From positions 1 through 29,312 of the forward strand of contig DAIRCJ010000010.1 in NCBI GenBank assembly GCA_036796755.1: a stretch of 29,312 bases of DNA, read 5' to 3'. Under the pieces are notes generated by a model. The model was not told where the DNA came from, searched no databases, and was given only the letters and a program-made list of their open reading frames with translations. Shown here piece after piece: positions 14,124 to 23,695 of the stretch. Each line of letters starts with the position of its first letter. Position 1 is the first letter of the stretch. Position numbers and translations under genes: made by a program. Origin of the DNA: CALKMS01 sp036796755. GTDB lineage: Bacteria; Actinomycetota; Aquicultoria; SKW223; CALKMS01.

Positions 14124-14793
14124 TTTCCTCTCCCAGCAAAAGGTCATCTCTTATAAGCTTTCCCGGAAGGTTCTTTTTTGACCAGTCCTTAGGCTTTCTT
14201 ACCTCGTCAAGCAAAGAAAGCTCCCCCTGCTTTTCCAGCCGCTGGTAAATAAGCTGCCAAGCACAGGGAGTATCCGGTGAAACTTCACAACACCCTTCTT
14301 GTGAACCTCCACAGGGTCCATTTAAAAGTCCCTTGGCACAGCGGGTTATCGGGCAAATGCCAGCGGTTAAATGGAGAAGGCAATCAGTGCAAGCAGCACA
14401 GCGCTCTCCCCAGAGCCCCATTTTCTCTGTCAAACCAAGAAAAAGGGTGTTTACCCCGGGGGCTACTCTCTTATCCGCAAACATTTCAGCTGCTCCCTGA
14501 ACACCGATTCCGCAAGCCAGAGAGACTGTTACTTCCGCCCATTCAACCTCTTCTCGAGCTTTTTCCAGAAACTCCCAATCACATTGGCGTAAAACGGTAA
14601 GCTCTTTTATCTCCTTTTTTTCTCCTTTTAAAGCGGCTTTCATCCTTAACTCTGAAGCCAACAAGCCAACTTCTTTTTCTCCCCCCGCAAAACAGATAGT
14701 GACACAAGTTCCGCAACCCAAAATCAAAACCCTGTTATAAGGAGAGATTATTTCTTCTATTTCTTCAATTGGTTTTCTCTCCGCTATTATCAC
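14116..14793 (-). CDS. metV: Methylene-THF reductase partner subunit MetV
   Basis: MetV (225 aa) is the Fe-S/zinc partner of MetF in acetogens. The N-terminal part has VLILGCGTCVTICFAGGEKEV. The C-terminal part is Cys-rich: CAACTDCLLHLTAGICPITRCAKGLLNGPCGG, then CCEVSPDTPCAWQLIYQRL. Each phrase is characteristic of the MetV C-terminal family. The start is GTG 14793, overlapping the TGA of the hdrA fusion (GTGA), with GGAGGTG seven bases upstream. The end overlaps metF. It is needed for MetF stability and for passing electrons from the Hdr module in characterised acetogens (family knowledge). Confidence 0.93.
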   Translation of the reverse strand: MIIAERKPIEEIEEIISPYNRVLILGCGTCVTICFAGGEKEVGLLASELRMKAALKGEKKEIKELTVLRQCDWEFLEKAREEVEWAEVTVSLACGIGVQGAAEMFADKRVAPGVNTLFLGLTEKMGLWGERCAACTDCLLHLTAGICPITRCAKGLLNGPCGGSQEGCCEVSPDTPCAWQLIYQRLEKQGELSLLDEVRKPKDWSKKNLPGKLIRDDLLLGEENE

Positions 14794-17700
14794 CTGCTTT
14801 CACCTCCCTTAACCCCCTCAAGTCTGGCTTTTTTCAAAGGACTGGGTCCAAGTCTTCGAGCTCGCTCCGCCATTTCCTCAGCAACCTGAGCAAAGCGTTC
14901 ACCCATTGCTGCCGACATAAAATAAAGTTCCAGCCGCTCCTCTTCTATTCCCACCTCTCTCAGTAACTCCCTGGCTCTCTTCACCCTTCTTTTGGCCTGA
15001 TAATTACCTTTCAAATAATGACAGGTGCCTTCCAAGCAACCAGCTACAAAAACCGCATCAGCTCCCTCTTCAAAAGCTTTGAGGAGGAAAAGGGGGTCAA
15101 TTCTTCCGCTGCAGGGAACTCGGATAGACTTAACATTCGGCGGGTATCTCAATCGATTCGAACCCGCAAGGTCAGCAGCAGCGTAAGCACAGTAATGACA
15201 GGTGAAAGCAACAACCTCTGGCTCTTCTTGCCCCTCCAGTGAAGCCTCTGTCTCCGCTAAAATCTGACTATCTTCAAAATGAGCCAGAGAGATTGCTTTA
15301 GCCGGGCATTCGCCAGCACAACTGCCACAGCCCTGGCATTTGGCTGCCACTATTTCAGCCACTCCCTGAGAATTTATAAAAGGAGCTTCGTAAGGACAAA
15401 CTCGAAGACAGGTTAAACAAGCAACACACTTTGAAGAATCTACCCTAGCTACCACCCCACCAACTTCCAGGTAGTCCTGGGAAAGTATAGTTGCCGCCCG
15501 AGCAGAAGCAGCCAGAGATTGAGCAATTGTTTCTTCCAAGTGCTTAGGATAGTGGGCCAGTCCAGCCAGGAAAATCCCTTCGGAAGCAAAATCCACCGGG
15601 CGGAGCTTGGGATGAGCCTCAAGAAAGAAACCTTCACGAGAAAGGGGAACTTTAAACACCCTTGATAATTCTTTTGCCCAGGGAGAAGAAACTATGGGCG
15701 TGCTTAAAACAAGAAGGTCCGGCCAGAGATTAATTTTTTCGCCCAGATTTTTTTCCTCAACCTCAACCCGCAAACCTTTTTCATCTTTAAGAACTTCGAA
15801 CTCACCAGGGTTGGCGCGGAGAAAAATAATTCCCTTTTCCCTGGCTTGATTATAATACTTCTCTTTAAAACCATAAGTTTGCATATCCCGATAAATAATG
15901 AATATCTCCATTTCCGGAAACTTCTCTTTTAACCAAAGTGCATTTTTAACCCCAACTGAACAGCAGATTCGGCTACAATAGCCAACCTTCTCCCTTTCTA
16001 CGCACTGAATCATCACTAAAGCCTTTATCTCCCTCAGGCTCTCATCAGAACTTTTTATAGCTTTCTCTAAGTCCCCTTGAGTTATAACTCTTTTGTCCTC
16101 TCCTAAAAAATAAGATTCGGGGCGAGATTCTTCCCCCCCTGTAGCCAGAATAACCAGCCCATGATTTATCCTTTTTTCTTCTTTTCCCTGCTTAAAGCTT
16201 GTTTGAAAACTGCCAACTGTTCCTTCAACCTTTTCCACCTTTACTTCTTTAAAAACTTCAATTAAAGGATGGCTTTCCACTCTTTCTACCAAACCTTTTA
16301 AAAAAGGCTCAACTGGCTTGCCTTCTAAAGTATAAGCCAAATTATTCAGGTTTCCCCCAAGTTTATCTTCCTTTTCCAGTAAATAAACTTTAAATCCTTG
16401 ATTGGCCAGGGAAAGGGCAGAAGTCATTCCCGCTAATCCTCCTCCAACAACTAAAACATCGTGGTTGAAAGGGATAAGTTGTTGGCTTAAGGGTTTTAAA
16501 TTAGCCGCCCGGGCTACAGCCATTCTCACCAAGCCTTCAGCTTTCTTTGTCGCCTCTTCACCCTGATGAACCCAGGAACACTGATTGCGAATGTTAGCCA
16601 TGTTAAAAAGATAAGGATTTAGCCCAACTTCAGCCAGGGTTTCCCGAAAAAGGGGTTCATGAGTTAAAGGCGTACAAGCGGAAACAACTACCCGATTCAA
16701 TCTTTTCTCCTTAATTCTTTCCTTGATCAAACGGCGTGAGTCTTCAGAGCAGGCATAAACTAAGTCTTCTGACCATACCACCCCCGGAAGATTCCGAGCA
16801 TAATCTCTAACTCTTTCTACATCAACCACCCCAGCAATGTTGGAACCACAATGGCAAACAAAAACACCAATCCGTGGTTCACCATTTGAGCCCGAAAACT
16901 CAACAAGGGAAACTGGCCGCTTCTGATACCCTAAGACTTCAATGACTTTAGCTGCTGCCGCGCTGGCCTCAACAACCGTATCGGGAATGTCTTTAGGTGA
17001 AAGAGCGGTGCCGCAAGCAAACACTCCTTTTCGGCTGGTAACCACCGGGTCGAAAACTGAAGTCTTAACAAAGCCATATTCATTAATCTCTAAACCCAGG
17101 CGAGAAAAAAGTCTTCTGCTGGCTTCAGAAGTCACCATCCCAACCGAAAGCACAACCAGCTCGAATAACTCTTCTCTAACTTTCCCTTGAGAATCAACAT
17201 AGCGAAGGCTAAGTTCCTTAGTGGAAGGCACTTCTTTAATTGATGAGGGTCGAGAGTAAACATACTTTATTCCATACTTTTCTTCTGCTTTCCGACAGTA
17301 TTCATCAAAGCCCTTTCCGTAAGAACGGCGGTCCATTTGGAAAATGGTGCATTTAACCTCCGGCAAATGTTCCTTTGCCAGTATGGCTTCCTTGGTCGCA
17401 TAAAGGCAGCAAACAGAAGAGCAGTAAGGCCTTTCTAAATCTCTCGAGCCAATGCACTGAAGAAAGGCAATTCTTTCTGGTTCTTTTTCTTCAGAAAGCC
17501 GTCTCAAATGTCCCCTGAAGGGGCCGGACGCTGAAAGCATCCTCTCAAACTCAATGCTTTTTAAAACATTTTTATACCGTCCGTAACCAAACTCTTCGCT
17601 CAAAAGAGGGTCGTATAAATCAGCCCCACTGGCAACAATAATCGCTCCTACCTCGTAGTCAACCATCCTGTCTTCCATCTCCAAATTAATTGCCTGAGCT

Positions 17701-18200
17701 TCGCATTTTTTTAGACAAGCTTTACATTGGCGGCAAAACTCCCTATCAATTGCAAAAGCCAGAGGTATAGCCTGAGGATATTTGTTGTAAATTGCTTTAC
17801 GAAAAGAAAGCCCTTCATTAAACTCGTCTTTTAACTTAACCGGGCAAACCCGAGCACAACTACCACAACCAGTGCATTTTTCCATATCCACCAGCCGTGC
17901 TCTCTCTTCCAAAGTAACCTTGAAAGAAGGAAACTCACCCTGAACTTCTTTTACTTCAGCCAGGGTTATTATCTTAATACCCTGATGGCGGGCAACTTCA
18001 ATGAGTTTGGGAGAAAGTATGCACATAGCGCAGTCATTGGTCGGAAAAGTTTTGTCCAGCTGAGCCATCCGCCCCCCAATCGCTGCTGAACTTTCGACTA
18101 AATAAACAAAAAGCCCTGCCTGGGCAAGGTCAAGAGAAGCTTGAATGCCAGCAATTCCCCCTCCAATAACCATTACGCTTTTGCCAGCCGGATAAAACAT
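14790..18200 (-). CDS. hdrA: Tandem HdrA-HdrA-MvhD fusion flavoprotein
   Basis: The 1136-aa protein joins three modules. HdrA-1 (about 1-430) begins directly at the FAD fold (GGGIAG 13-18), with TNDCAMCILSPK, two ferredoxin motifs (Cys109-119 and 156-166) and the flavin-proximal cluster Cys249, 260, 264, 265. It lacks the HdrA N-terminal domain. HdrA-2 (about 440-1000) has that domain (VCHCGSNIAG near 450, then the CTPLTHEPLF and NQCSWVH region), a second FAD site (GGGLAG 586-591), its own CSRICC cluster and two more ferredoxin motifs. An MvhD module (about 1005-1120) closes it: TCHYCAYAAADLAG, VPCSGRIDP and GCLEGTCHY. HdrA is the flavin-based electron-bifurcating subunit; here it probably links NADH/ferredoxin to MetVF. 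ATG 18200, AAGGG upstream, 6 nt after acsC; it overlaps metV. Confidence 0.93.
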   Translation of the reverse strand: MFYPAGKSVMVIGGGIAGIQASLDLAQAGLFVYLVESSAAIGGRMAQLDKTFPTNDCAMCILSPKLIEVARHQGIKIITLAEVKEVQGEFPSFKVTLEERARLVDMEKCTGCGSCARVCPVKLKDEFNEGLSFRKAIYNKYPQAIPLAFAIDREFCRQCKACLKKCEAQAINLEMEDRMVDYEVGAIIVASGADLYDPLLSEEFGYGRYKNVLKSIEFERMLSASGPFRGHLRRLSEEKEPERIAFLQCIGSRDLERPYCSSVCCLYATKEAILAKEHLPEVKCTIFQMDRRSYGKGFDEYCRKAEEKYGIKYVYSRPSSIKEVPSTKELSLRYVDSQGKVREELFELVVLSVGMVTSEASRRLFSRLGLEINEYGFVKTSVFDPVVTSRKGVFACGTALSPKDIPDTVVEASAAAAKVIEVLGYQKRPVSLVEFSGSNGEPRIGVFVCHCGSNIAGVVDVERVRDYARNLPGVVWSEDLVYACSEDSRRLIKERIKEKRLNRVVVSACTPLTHEPLFRETLAEVGLNPYLFNMANIRNQCSWVHQGEEATKKAEGLVRMAVARAANLKPLSQQLIPFNHDVLVVGGGLAGMTSALSLANQGFKVYLLEKEDKLGGNLNNLAYTLEGKPVEPFLKGLVERVESHPLIEVFKEVKVEKVEGTVGSFQTSFKQGKEEKRINHGLVILATGGEESRPESYFLGEDKRVITQGDLEKAIKSSDESLREIKALVMIQCVEREKVGYCSRICCSVGVKNALWLKEKFPEMEIFIIYRDMQTYGFKEKYYNQAREKGIIFLRANPGEFEVLKDEKGLRVEVEEKNLGEKINLWPDLLVLSTPIVSSPWAKELSRVFKVPLSREGFFLEAHPKLRPVDFASEGIFLAGLAHYPKHLEETIAQSLAASARAATILSQDYLEVGGVVARVDSSKCVACLTCLRVCPYEAPFINSQGVAEIVAAKCQGCGSCAGECPAKAISLAHFEDSQILAETEASLEGQEEPEVVAFTCHYCAYAAADLAGSNRLRYPPNVKSIRVPCSGRIDPLFLLKAFEEGADAVFVAGCLEGTCHYLKGNYQAKRRVKRARELLREVGIEEERLELYFMSAAMGERFAQVAEEMAERARRLGPSPLKKARLEGVKGGESR

Positions 18201-18206
18201 TTGCCC

Positions 18207-19547
18207 TTAAGCCTGCCAGGTTTTTAAAAAGGCTGGTATTTCCGAAGCCTCCCGCGGTCCAACAATAACTTCATAGCCAGGCAATTCATCTTCCAGGGCC
18301 CCTTTTAATTGAGCTACATAGCCAGGAATAACAATTTTTTTATGAGACACTAAATCAATCATTCCCTGCTTGCGAACAAACTGAGCGATTATCTCCTGAT
18401 TAAATTTTCCGGCCGACCAGGCTGTCAGAACTGATAAACCTTCGGTATTAACCACCCCAAGCCAGGCTGGAACTTTACTGGCTTCCACTTCGGAGGAAAC
18501 AATAAAGTAAGTCAGGGAAAAGTTAGTGGTGATCAAAACCGGTGAAGATTTATCCGCCTGACCAATCCGGTAAAACTTTTCTTCTACCTGTAAGGGTCTC
18601 TGGGGGTCAGTGTAGATATTCTGTCTCAAGACAAAGAGAGGAAGGGCTTTCCAGGGTTCTAAACTGGAAAGAACAACTATCCCTCCGTATTTTACAATGT
18701 AGACCGCGGCTCTTATCAGTTCCTTAAATCCATCGGCCTGGGAATCAAAAGCGAAAGTCAGGACAGGATAACCCAGCGACCTTATTTTCTTCTCTATTGC
18801 TGCTCGTCTGATTAAAACCAGGTTCTTAAAGTTCTCGGCTAAACTACTAGCTTCAATCTCAATCACCATATCTTTAAAACCAGTAGACTTTATCTTCTCG
18901 GTTAAATCAGCCACTTCATCAAGCGTCTTTCCTTTGACCACTAAAGGAAGGTTGTTTTCTCGGGCTAAAGCAGCCATTTTTTCATAGTTTTGGGAAGTGG
19001 CTGCTGAAAGAAGGGGCTTTTTGTCTTTTAAATCAGCAACAACTTTTTCCAGGATTTCCGTCGGAGCCATAAGGATTAAGGGGGAGTTCAGAGGCAAGAC
19101 CTTGCTAATTAAGCCTTTAAAACTTTCTAAATCTCCTTTTTTGGCTTCCAGAGCCAACAAGTTAGCTTCAAGGGTCTGGCCCACCCTCTGGTAACGAGAA
19201 TTTTGAAACTCTTCTAACTTTTTATCTACCTCTTCTGAACTCATTTCATCAGAAAGATAAAGAGCAATTAAAGTTGGGTTGAAGAAAGTCTTTTCGTGGC
19301 GATACATAACAACTTCGCCACCGATTTTTACCTTCTTTTCCCCGCTACCAATCTCCACTGTTCGCACCGGAGGAGCTGCTGCTTCAGAAAGCTCCGCTTT
19401 TACCTCATCGGTAACATAGGGACAGGAATCAATTTCTGCCTGACCAGCTGCTAACTTCATAGCAAAAGCCAGACAGGTGGGAACTCCGCACTCCCCGCAG
19501 TTTTTCTTAGGTAAAAGTTTGAAAATTTCTAAACCGGTTAGCGCCAT
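18207..19547 (-). CDS. acsC: Corrinoid/iron-sulfur protein large (gamma) subunit
   Basis: The large subunit of CFeSP, which carries the methyl group on cobamide from AcsE to AcsB. Its 446 aa is essentially the length of the Moorella protein. The N-terminal low-potential [4Fe-4S] domain is clear: KNCGECGVPTC, then a Cys 16 residues on (DSCPY). A TIM-barrel middle and a C-terminal cobamide-binding region follow (LSVLTAWSAGKFNQEIIAQF). ATG 19547 is preferred over a TTG one codon upstream because AAGGAGG lies directly before it, immediately after the acsB stop. It is separated from its partner acsD by acsA and acsB. Confidence 0.96.
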   Translation of the reverse strand: MALTGLEIFKLLPKKNCGECGVPTCLAFAMKLAAGQAEIDSCPYVTDEVKAELSEAAAPPVRTVEIGSGEKKVKIGGEVVMYRHEKTFFNPTLIALYLSDEMSSEEVDKKLEEFQNSRYQRVGQTLEANLLALEAKKGDLESFKGLISKVLPLNSPLILMAPTEILEKVVADLKDKKPLLSAATSQNYEKMAALARENNLPLVVKGKTLDEVADLTEKIKSTGFKDMVIEIEASSLAENFKNLVLIRRAAIEKKIRSLGYPVLTFAFDSQADGFKELIRAAVYIVKYGGIVVLSSLEPWKALPLFVLRQNIYTDPQRPLQVEEKFYRIGQADKSSPVLITTNFSLTYFIVSSEVEASKVPAWLGVVNTEGLSVLTAWSAGKFNQEIIAQFVRKQGMIDLVSHKKIVIPGYVAQLKGALEDELPGYEVIVGPREASEIPAFLKTWQA

Positions 19548-19557
19548 CAAACCTCCT

Positions 19558-21741
19558 TTACAAAACCGACTCCAGGGTTAAGACAGGGTGACCTTTTTCC
19601 TGTAAAAAGTTCAAGACTTCTTCTTCGGTGGTTCCCACTGTCTCGTCAGCAATCATATCCACCAGATCCGGATAGCCTAACTCCTCCGCTCTCCTTTGAA
19701 GAGCTGGCCTCAACTCTTCCTTTAAATCTTTGGGCATCCAGACCAAACGCAAAAGGCCCCCATCAGCCGAGATAAACTTCCGGCTGGGAAGATAGGCTTT
19801 CCCTACACCCATAAAGCCGGGAGTTTGCTGACCTCCGCCCACCATTCCAGCCAAAGTGGAAAAGGTCATCCCTACCGGTGTCATCCCGGGGTAACCTCTC
19901 TGAACAGCCATTATCCCATTGCACATAGGCAAAATGGCTAATATAACTTCAAAGCAGCCGCAACAGGTCATCGGGTCATGAATCATTGAATAAAGGGAAA
20001 CTTGCTCGATCTTCCCGTGAGAGCTCCGCTTTACAAACTCGTTAACTCCTTCCCAAACTCCCTTTTCTTCGTCAAGTAAAGCACCCTTCTCGATTGGTTG
20101 ATTGCCCCCGGTTGGCTCCATCTCATAGTGAGCCTGAGCATCAAGCCAGGTATAAGCTCCGCAAAGACCTATCCGCTCCGGAGAAATCACGCAAACATGA
20201 GAAGGAGCAAAAGACTGGCAAAGGGTACAGCTGTAGAAAAGGTCAACAGCAGAATCAGTTAAAGCTTTCATCCGCTCATCGCGCTCATGATAAATCTTTC
20301 GAGCTTCTTCCATTAAAGCTTTGACTTTTTCTTCCTCCGAATAAATCTCCACTTCCACCTTGTCTACTACCCTTCCGTATTCAGCGTGGAGACTGGCCCG
20401 AATAGCTTCCCCCAAATGTTTCAGACGAAAGCCCTTTTCAAAAGCTTCTCTGCTTATTCTAATCCAGTTAACATCGCGCTGACCAATGTGCATCACTCCG
20501 GAGGCATGGTTAACAAAGCGGTGGATTTGCCTTTCTAACACCGACTCAAACTCTTTTTTCATTTTAGAACCAGCCACTTTGACCACAATTCCCAGAGGAA
20601 GCTTCCCACCTTCAGGCGGCAAACTATCTAAATCAGGTCCATAAACTTCTATCTTACCGTCCTCGACTTCTTCAAAAGGCTTCATCAAGAGAAGTTCAAA
20701 AGAAGGAGTGCGAGTTCCACCAAACTCAGCAAACAGGTTTTCTTTGCGAACCCTTTCGCCTTCAAAAGCAGGTCCGTAAGGAACTGGAAGGTCAACCTTG
20801 ACCACTTCCACCTTAAGACCCCGAACTTCCAGAGCTTTGCTGACCATCTCAGCCTGGGGTATTTTTGGAACAACATGTTCATAAAGACAAACGCCTGTCG
20901 GGTAAATCGGCGGGATATCCTGATCAGTGATGACTGGAGCTCCCCAGTTTATGGCTCCAGCAGCCGTGGCGTATTTTTCCTCATCAATAAAGCCCAGAGC
21001 CAGAATGAAAGCAAAAATTCGGTTCTTAACATAAAGAAGCATTCGCCGATAGTCCCCCGGAGTTATGCCCCCAAAAGCCATCGCCGCCCGGGCAGCAAAA
21101 CCAATAGCATAAACAGCCGAGTAAATATCCTTTCCGAAGGGAATTAAGCGGGTTTCCCAGCCAAGTTCAATTCCCGCTTCTGCCAGCTGCTCCGCAATGG
21201 AAACCCCACCCGTGTGGCCACAGAAGAAAGTGTAAAGGTTGGTTGCCTGAAGCTCCTGAGCCAGCTTGACTGCACTTTCCTGGTCGGGAGCAGCACCAAC
21301 AACCACTGCAAAGCCAGGAGCTCTTCCGTCAGTAAACTCCACTCCTCTTTCCCTCAAAATGACATCGTCAGGTGGCCCAAGCCAGATTCCCTCAGTCTGG
21401 CTTTTCCCTAAAGCAGGCTTAGTAAACTCAATTATCTCTTCAGCAAAAAGGGTAGCCATTCCGGCATCCAGAGCTGGGCCAAGATAAGGTAGCCAGACCT
21501 CATCGCTGGGAGGAGCAGGTAAGAGCTTTTCCGCTTCCTCCAGAACTGGTTTAAAATCAGCCAGCTTTTCAACCTTATGACCTAAAATGGAGTAAATAAT
21601 TGGAACAAAGTAAGCCGTGTCCGGTGGTTTAACTGGAAAGCCTTCGCCCTTTTCCACGAGGGCTTTTTCTAACTGCTCTTTAGCTTTAGCAACTATCTGG
21701 TGAGAACCTTTTATGGCCTGAGATAAAATGAATTTTGACAT
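19558..21741 (-). CDS. acsB: Acetyl-CoA synthase (CO-methylating), CODH/ACS subunit
   Basis: AcsB condenses CO (through the tunnel from AcsA), a methyl group from CFeSP and CoA into acetyl-CoA at the nickel-iron A-cluster. Its 727 aa matches the full-length bacterial enzyme, including the N-terminal CODH-binding domain that archaeal forms lack. A-cluster ligands are visible: CTLCQSFAPSHVC followed nine residues later by LCGAYTW, and the distal-nickel CGC within MTCCGCFE. The conserved GGGQQTPGFMGVGKAYL lies near the C-terminus. ATG 21741 has AAGGAGGG upstream, 9 nt after the acsA stop. It forms a tight acsA-acsB-acsC run. Confidence 0.98.
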   Translation of the reverse strand: MSKFILSQAIKGSHQIVAKAKEQLEKALVEKGEGFPVKPPDTAYFVPIIYSILGHKVEKLADFKPVLEEAEKLLPAPPSDEVWLPYLGPALDAGMATLFAEEIIEFTKPALGKSQTEGIWLGPPDDVILRERGVEFTDGRAPGFAVVVGAAPDQESAVKLAQELQATNLYTFFCGHTGGVSIAEQLAEAGIELGWETRLIPFGKDIYSAVYAIGFAARAAMAFGGITPGDYRRMLLYVKNRIFAFILALGFIDEEKYATAAGAINWGAPVITDQDIPPIYPTGVCLYEHVVPKIPQAEMVSKALEVRGLKVEVVKVDLPVPYGPAFEGERVRKENLFAEFGGTRTPSFELLLMKPFEEVEDGKIEVYGPDLDSLPPEGGKLPLGIVVKVAGSKMKKEFESVLERQIHRFVNHASGVMHIGQRDVNWIRISREAFEKGFRLKHLGEAIRASLHAEYGRVVDKVEVEIYSEEEKVKALMEEARKIYHERDERMKALTDSAVDLFYSCTLCQSFAPSHVCVISPERIGLCGAYTWLDAQAHYEMEPTGGNQPIEKGALLDEEKGVWEGVNEFVKRSSHGKIEQVSLYSMIHDPMTCCGCFEVILAILPMCNGIMAVQRGYPGMTPVGMTFSTLAGMVGGGQQTPGFMGVGKAYLPSRKFISADGGLLRLVWMPKDLKEELRPALQRRAEELGYPDLVDMIADETVGTTEEEVLNFLQEKGHPVLTLESVL

Positions 21742-21750
21742 TTTCCCTCC

Positions 21751-23694
21751 TTACTCTACTGGTAATTCCCGACGCATCGCCATATCGTAAAGAACGCGGG
21801 CGGGTTTCTTGGTAATGCCCAGCTTTTCTCTTTTCTTGTTAATCAAATCAATAACCTGAGAAACCATTTTTTCTGGTTGGGTTTCTTTGTAAAAACGAGC
21901 GCCAAAAACCTCCTCAATTTTTCCGTAAAGAAGTTCTTCCATTTTGGGGCTTCCCCAGGTAGGATGAGGTATCCCCAGGAAAACATTAACTCCTGAAGCC
22001 ACAAAATAGTGAGCAATAGCCTCCGCCTTCTCACTCATCCACTCAGGAGCCACACCAGCTACAGGCAGATCACTTATATCTTCTCCCAGTCCTCCTTCCC
22101 GAACCATCTGGCAACAAGCAACTAAAATCCGGCTGTTATCCACACATGAACCAGCGTGAAGAACCGGAGGCATTCCTACAGCTTCGCAAACTTCCCTCAA
22201 GCCCGGACCGGCTTTCTCAGCTGCTTCAGGAAGAAGCAAGCCTGCCTTGGCAAAAGCGCCAGCTGCGCAACCGGTAGAGACTACCAAAATGTCGTTTTTA
22301 ATTAGTTCCTCAGCTAAAGAAACATGGAAGGCATCCTGGGGAGTTCGGGGATTGTTACAGCCAACAATTCCCACCACTCCTTTAATCCGACCCCAGATGA
22401 TAGCATCGTTTAAAGGACGGTAAGAAGCTCGAAAACGCCCGCCCAGCATATAATTTATGGTCTCATGAGAAAAGCCAGCCACCAGACTCATCTTCTCCTC
22501 GGGAATTCTGACTTTCCCGGCATCGCGGTTCTTAAAGTTTTCCACCGCTAAATTAACAATTTTTTCGGCAACCTCTAGCGCTTTTTCTGGTTCGAACTCT
22601 ATGTGAAGAACACCAGGAAACTTAGCCAGAGGAGAAGTAGTAAGTAAACGCGTATGGTAGTAGTTGGCTATCTGAGCCAGAGAAGGCATTAAACACTGAA
22701 CATCAGTAACCATTGCCTCCACTGCTCCAGTTATAAGCGCCAGCTCCTGATGAAGATGATTACCAGCTATGGGATAGCCCTGCCTCATTAAAACCTCGTT
22801 TCCCGTGCAGCAGAGCCCAACCACGTTAACCCCTTCTTTAGCCCCTGCTTCCTGAGCTTTCTTCATCACCTCCGGATCGCGGGCAACCCGACCAATGGCG
22901 TCCGAAAGCAAGGGCTCGTGTCCGTGAATCACAATGTTAACCGCGTTTTCTTTTAAAACTCCCAGGTTAGCCTGGGAACGAATGGGAAGGGGAGTGCCCA
23001 GCAAAATATCGGTTAGCTCGGTAGCTATCATTGAGCCCCCCCAACCATCAGCCAGTGAAGTGCGAAAAGAAGAAAGGAGGATGTCAAAAGGATCATGGTC
23101 AACACCCATAGTTGTGCGGTGCATAATTTCTACCACTTCCCGGTCAATTCCCCGAGGTTCCACCCCAAACTCCTTCCAGATAGACTGGCGCTTTTGAGGT
23201 GCTCGGTTTAAAAAAGTCAAACGACCCTCTTGCTGTCCGAACTCCTTCTCCACCCGGCTGGCAAGCTCAAGAGCCACTTCTTCTACCTTTTGACCAACAG
23301 TTTCAACCCCAAACTCTTCAGCTACTTTCAATAACTTAATCCGATCTCTAATTTCGTATCCAGGCATCTTACCTTCAGCTGAAAGCTTCAAAGCATGAAC
23401 GATATGCCTTCCGTGATCAGAATGAGCAGAAGTTCCTCCGGCCACAATCCGAGCTAAATTACGAGCGACAATGGTATCAGCCGTTGCTCCACAAACCCCC
23501 TGTCTTTCTTGGGGTTTATTTGGGTTAATGCGGCATGGTCCCATCAAGCAGAGGCGGCAACAGGTTCCGGCGTCCCCGTAAATGCAAGCTTTCATTGCCT
23601 CTTTGCGGTCCCAAGCAGTTTCAACTCCTTCTTCTTCAGCTTTTTTAATTATCTTTTGAGCTGCTTTATCCCGAGACTTTTCTTCGGCTTTCAT
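21751..23694 (-). CDS. acsA: Carbon monoxide dehydrogenase catalytic subunit
   Basis: This subunit reduces CO2 to CO at the nickel C-cluster for acetyl-CoA synthase. The 647-aa protein has the B/D-cluster region DAGTCCRLCLMGPCRINP near residue 45 and the C-cluster set: HGHEPLLSD, VGLCCTGNEVLM, TDVQCLMPS, GCNNPRTPQDAF, STGCAAGAFAKAG and HAGSCVDNSR. All expected ligand positions are occupied. ATG 23694 is chosen because GAGAGGTG lies six bases upstream; an in-frame GTG at 23703 is less well spaced. It begins one base after the acsD stop. The nickel chaperone gene cooC lies upstream in the same operon. Confidence 0.97.
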   Translation of the reverse strand: MKAEEKSRDKAAQKIIKKAEEEGVETAWDRKEAMKACIYGDAGTCCRLCLMGPCRINPNKPQERQGVCGATADTIVARNLARIVAGGTSAHSDHGRHIVHALKLSAEGKMPGYEIRDRIKLLKVAEEFGVETVGQKVEEVALELASRVEKEFGQQEGRLTFLNRAPQKRQSIWKEFGVEPRGIDREVVEIMHRTTMGVDHDPFDILLSSFRTSLADGWGGSMIATELTDILLGTPLPIRSQANLGVLKENAVNIVIHGHEPLLSDAIGRVARDPEVMKKAQEAGAKEGVNVVGLCCTGNEVLMRQGYPIAGNHLHQELALITGAVEAMVTDVQCLMPSLAQIANYYHTRLLTTSPLAKFPGVLHIEFEPEKALEVAEKIVNLAVENFKNRDAGKVRIPEEKMSLVAGFSHETINYMLGGRFRASYRPLNDAIIWGRIKGVVGIVGCNNPRTPQDAFHVSLAEELIKNDILVVSTGCAAGAFAKAGLLLPEAAEKAGPGLREVCEAVGMPPVLHAGSCVDNSRILVACCQMVREGGLGEDISDLPVAGVAPEWMSEKAEAIAHYFVASGVNVFLGIPHPTWGSPKMEELLYGKIEEVFGARFYKETQPEKMVSQVIDLINKKREKLGITKKPARVLYDMAMRRELPVE

Positions 23695-23695
23695 T

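Noticed and set aside
20130..20200. GGUCU-containing hairpin following a Cys codon in acsB, as a SECIS for Sec at a Cys codon
   Set aside because: The spacing (21 nt) and stem do not match fdhA; the sequence encodes conserved A-cluster residues, so a chance match is likely.
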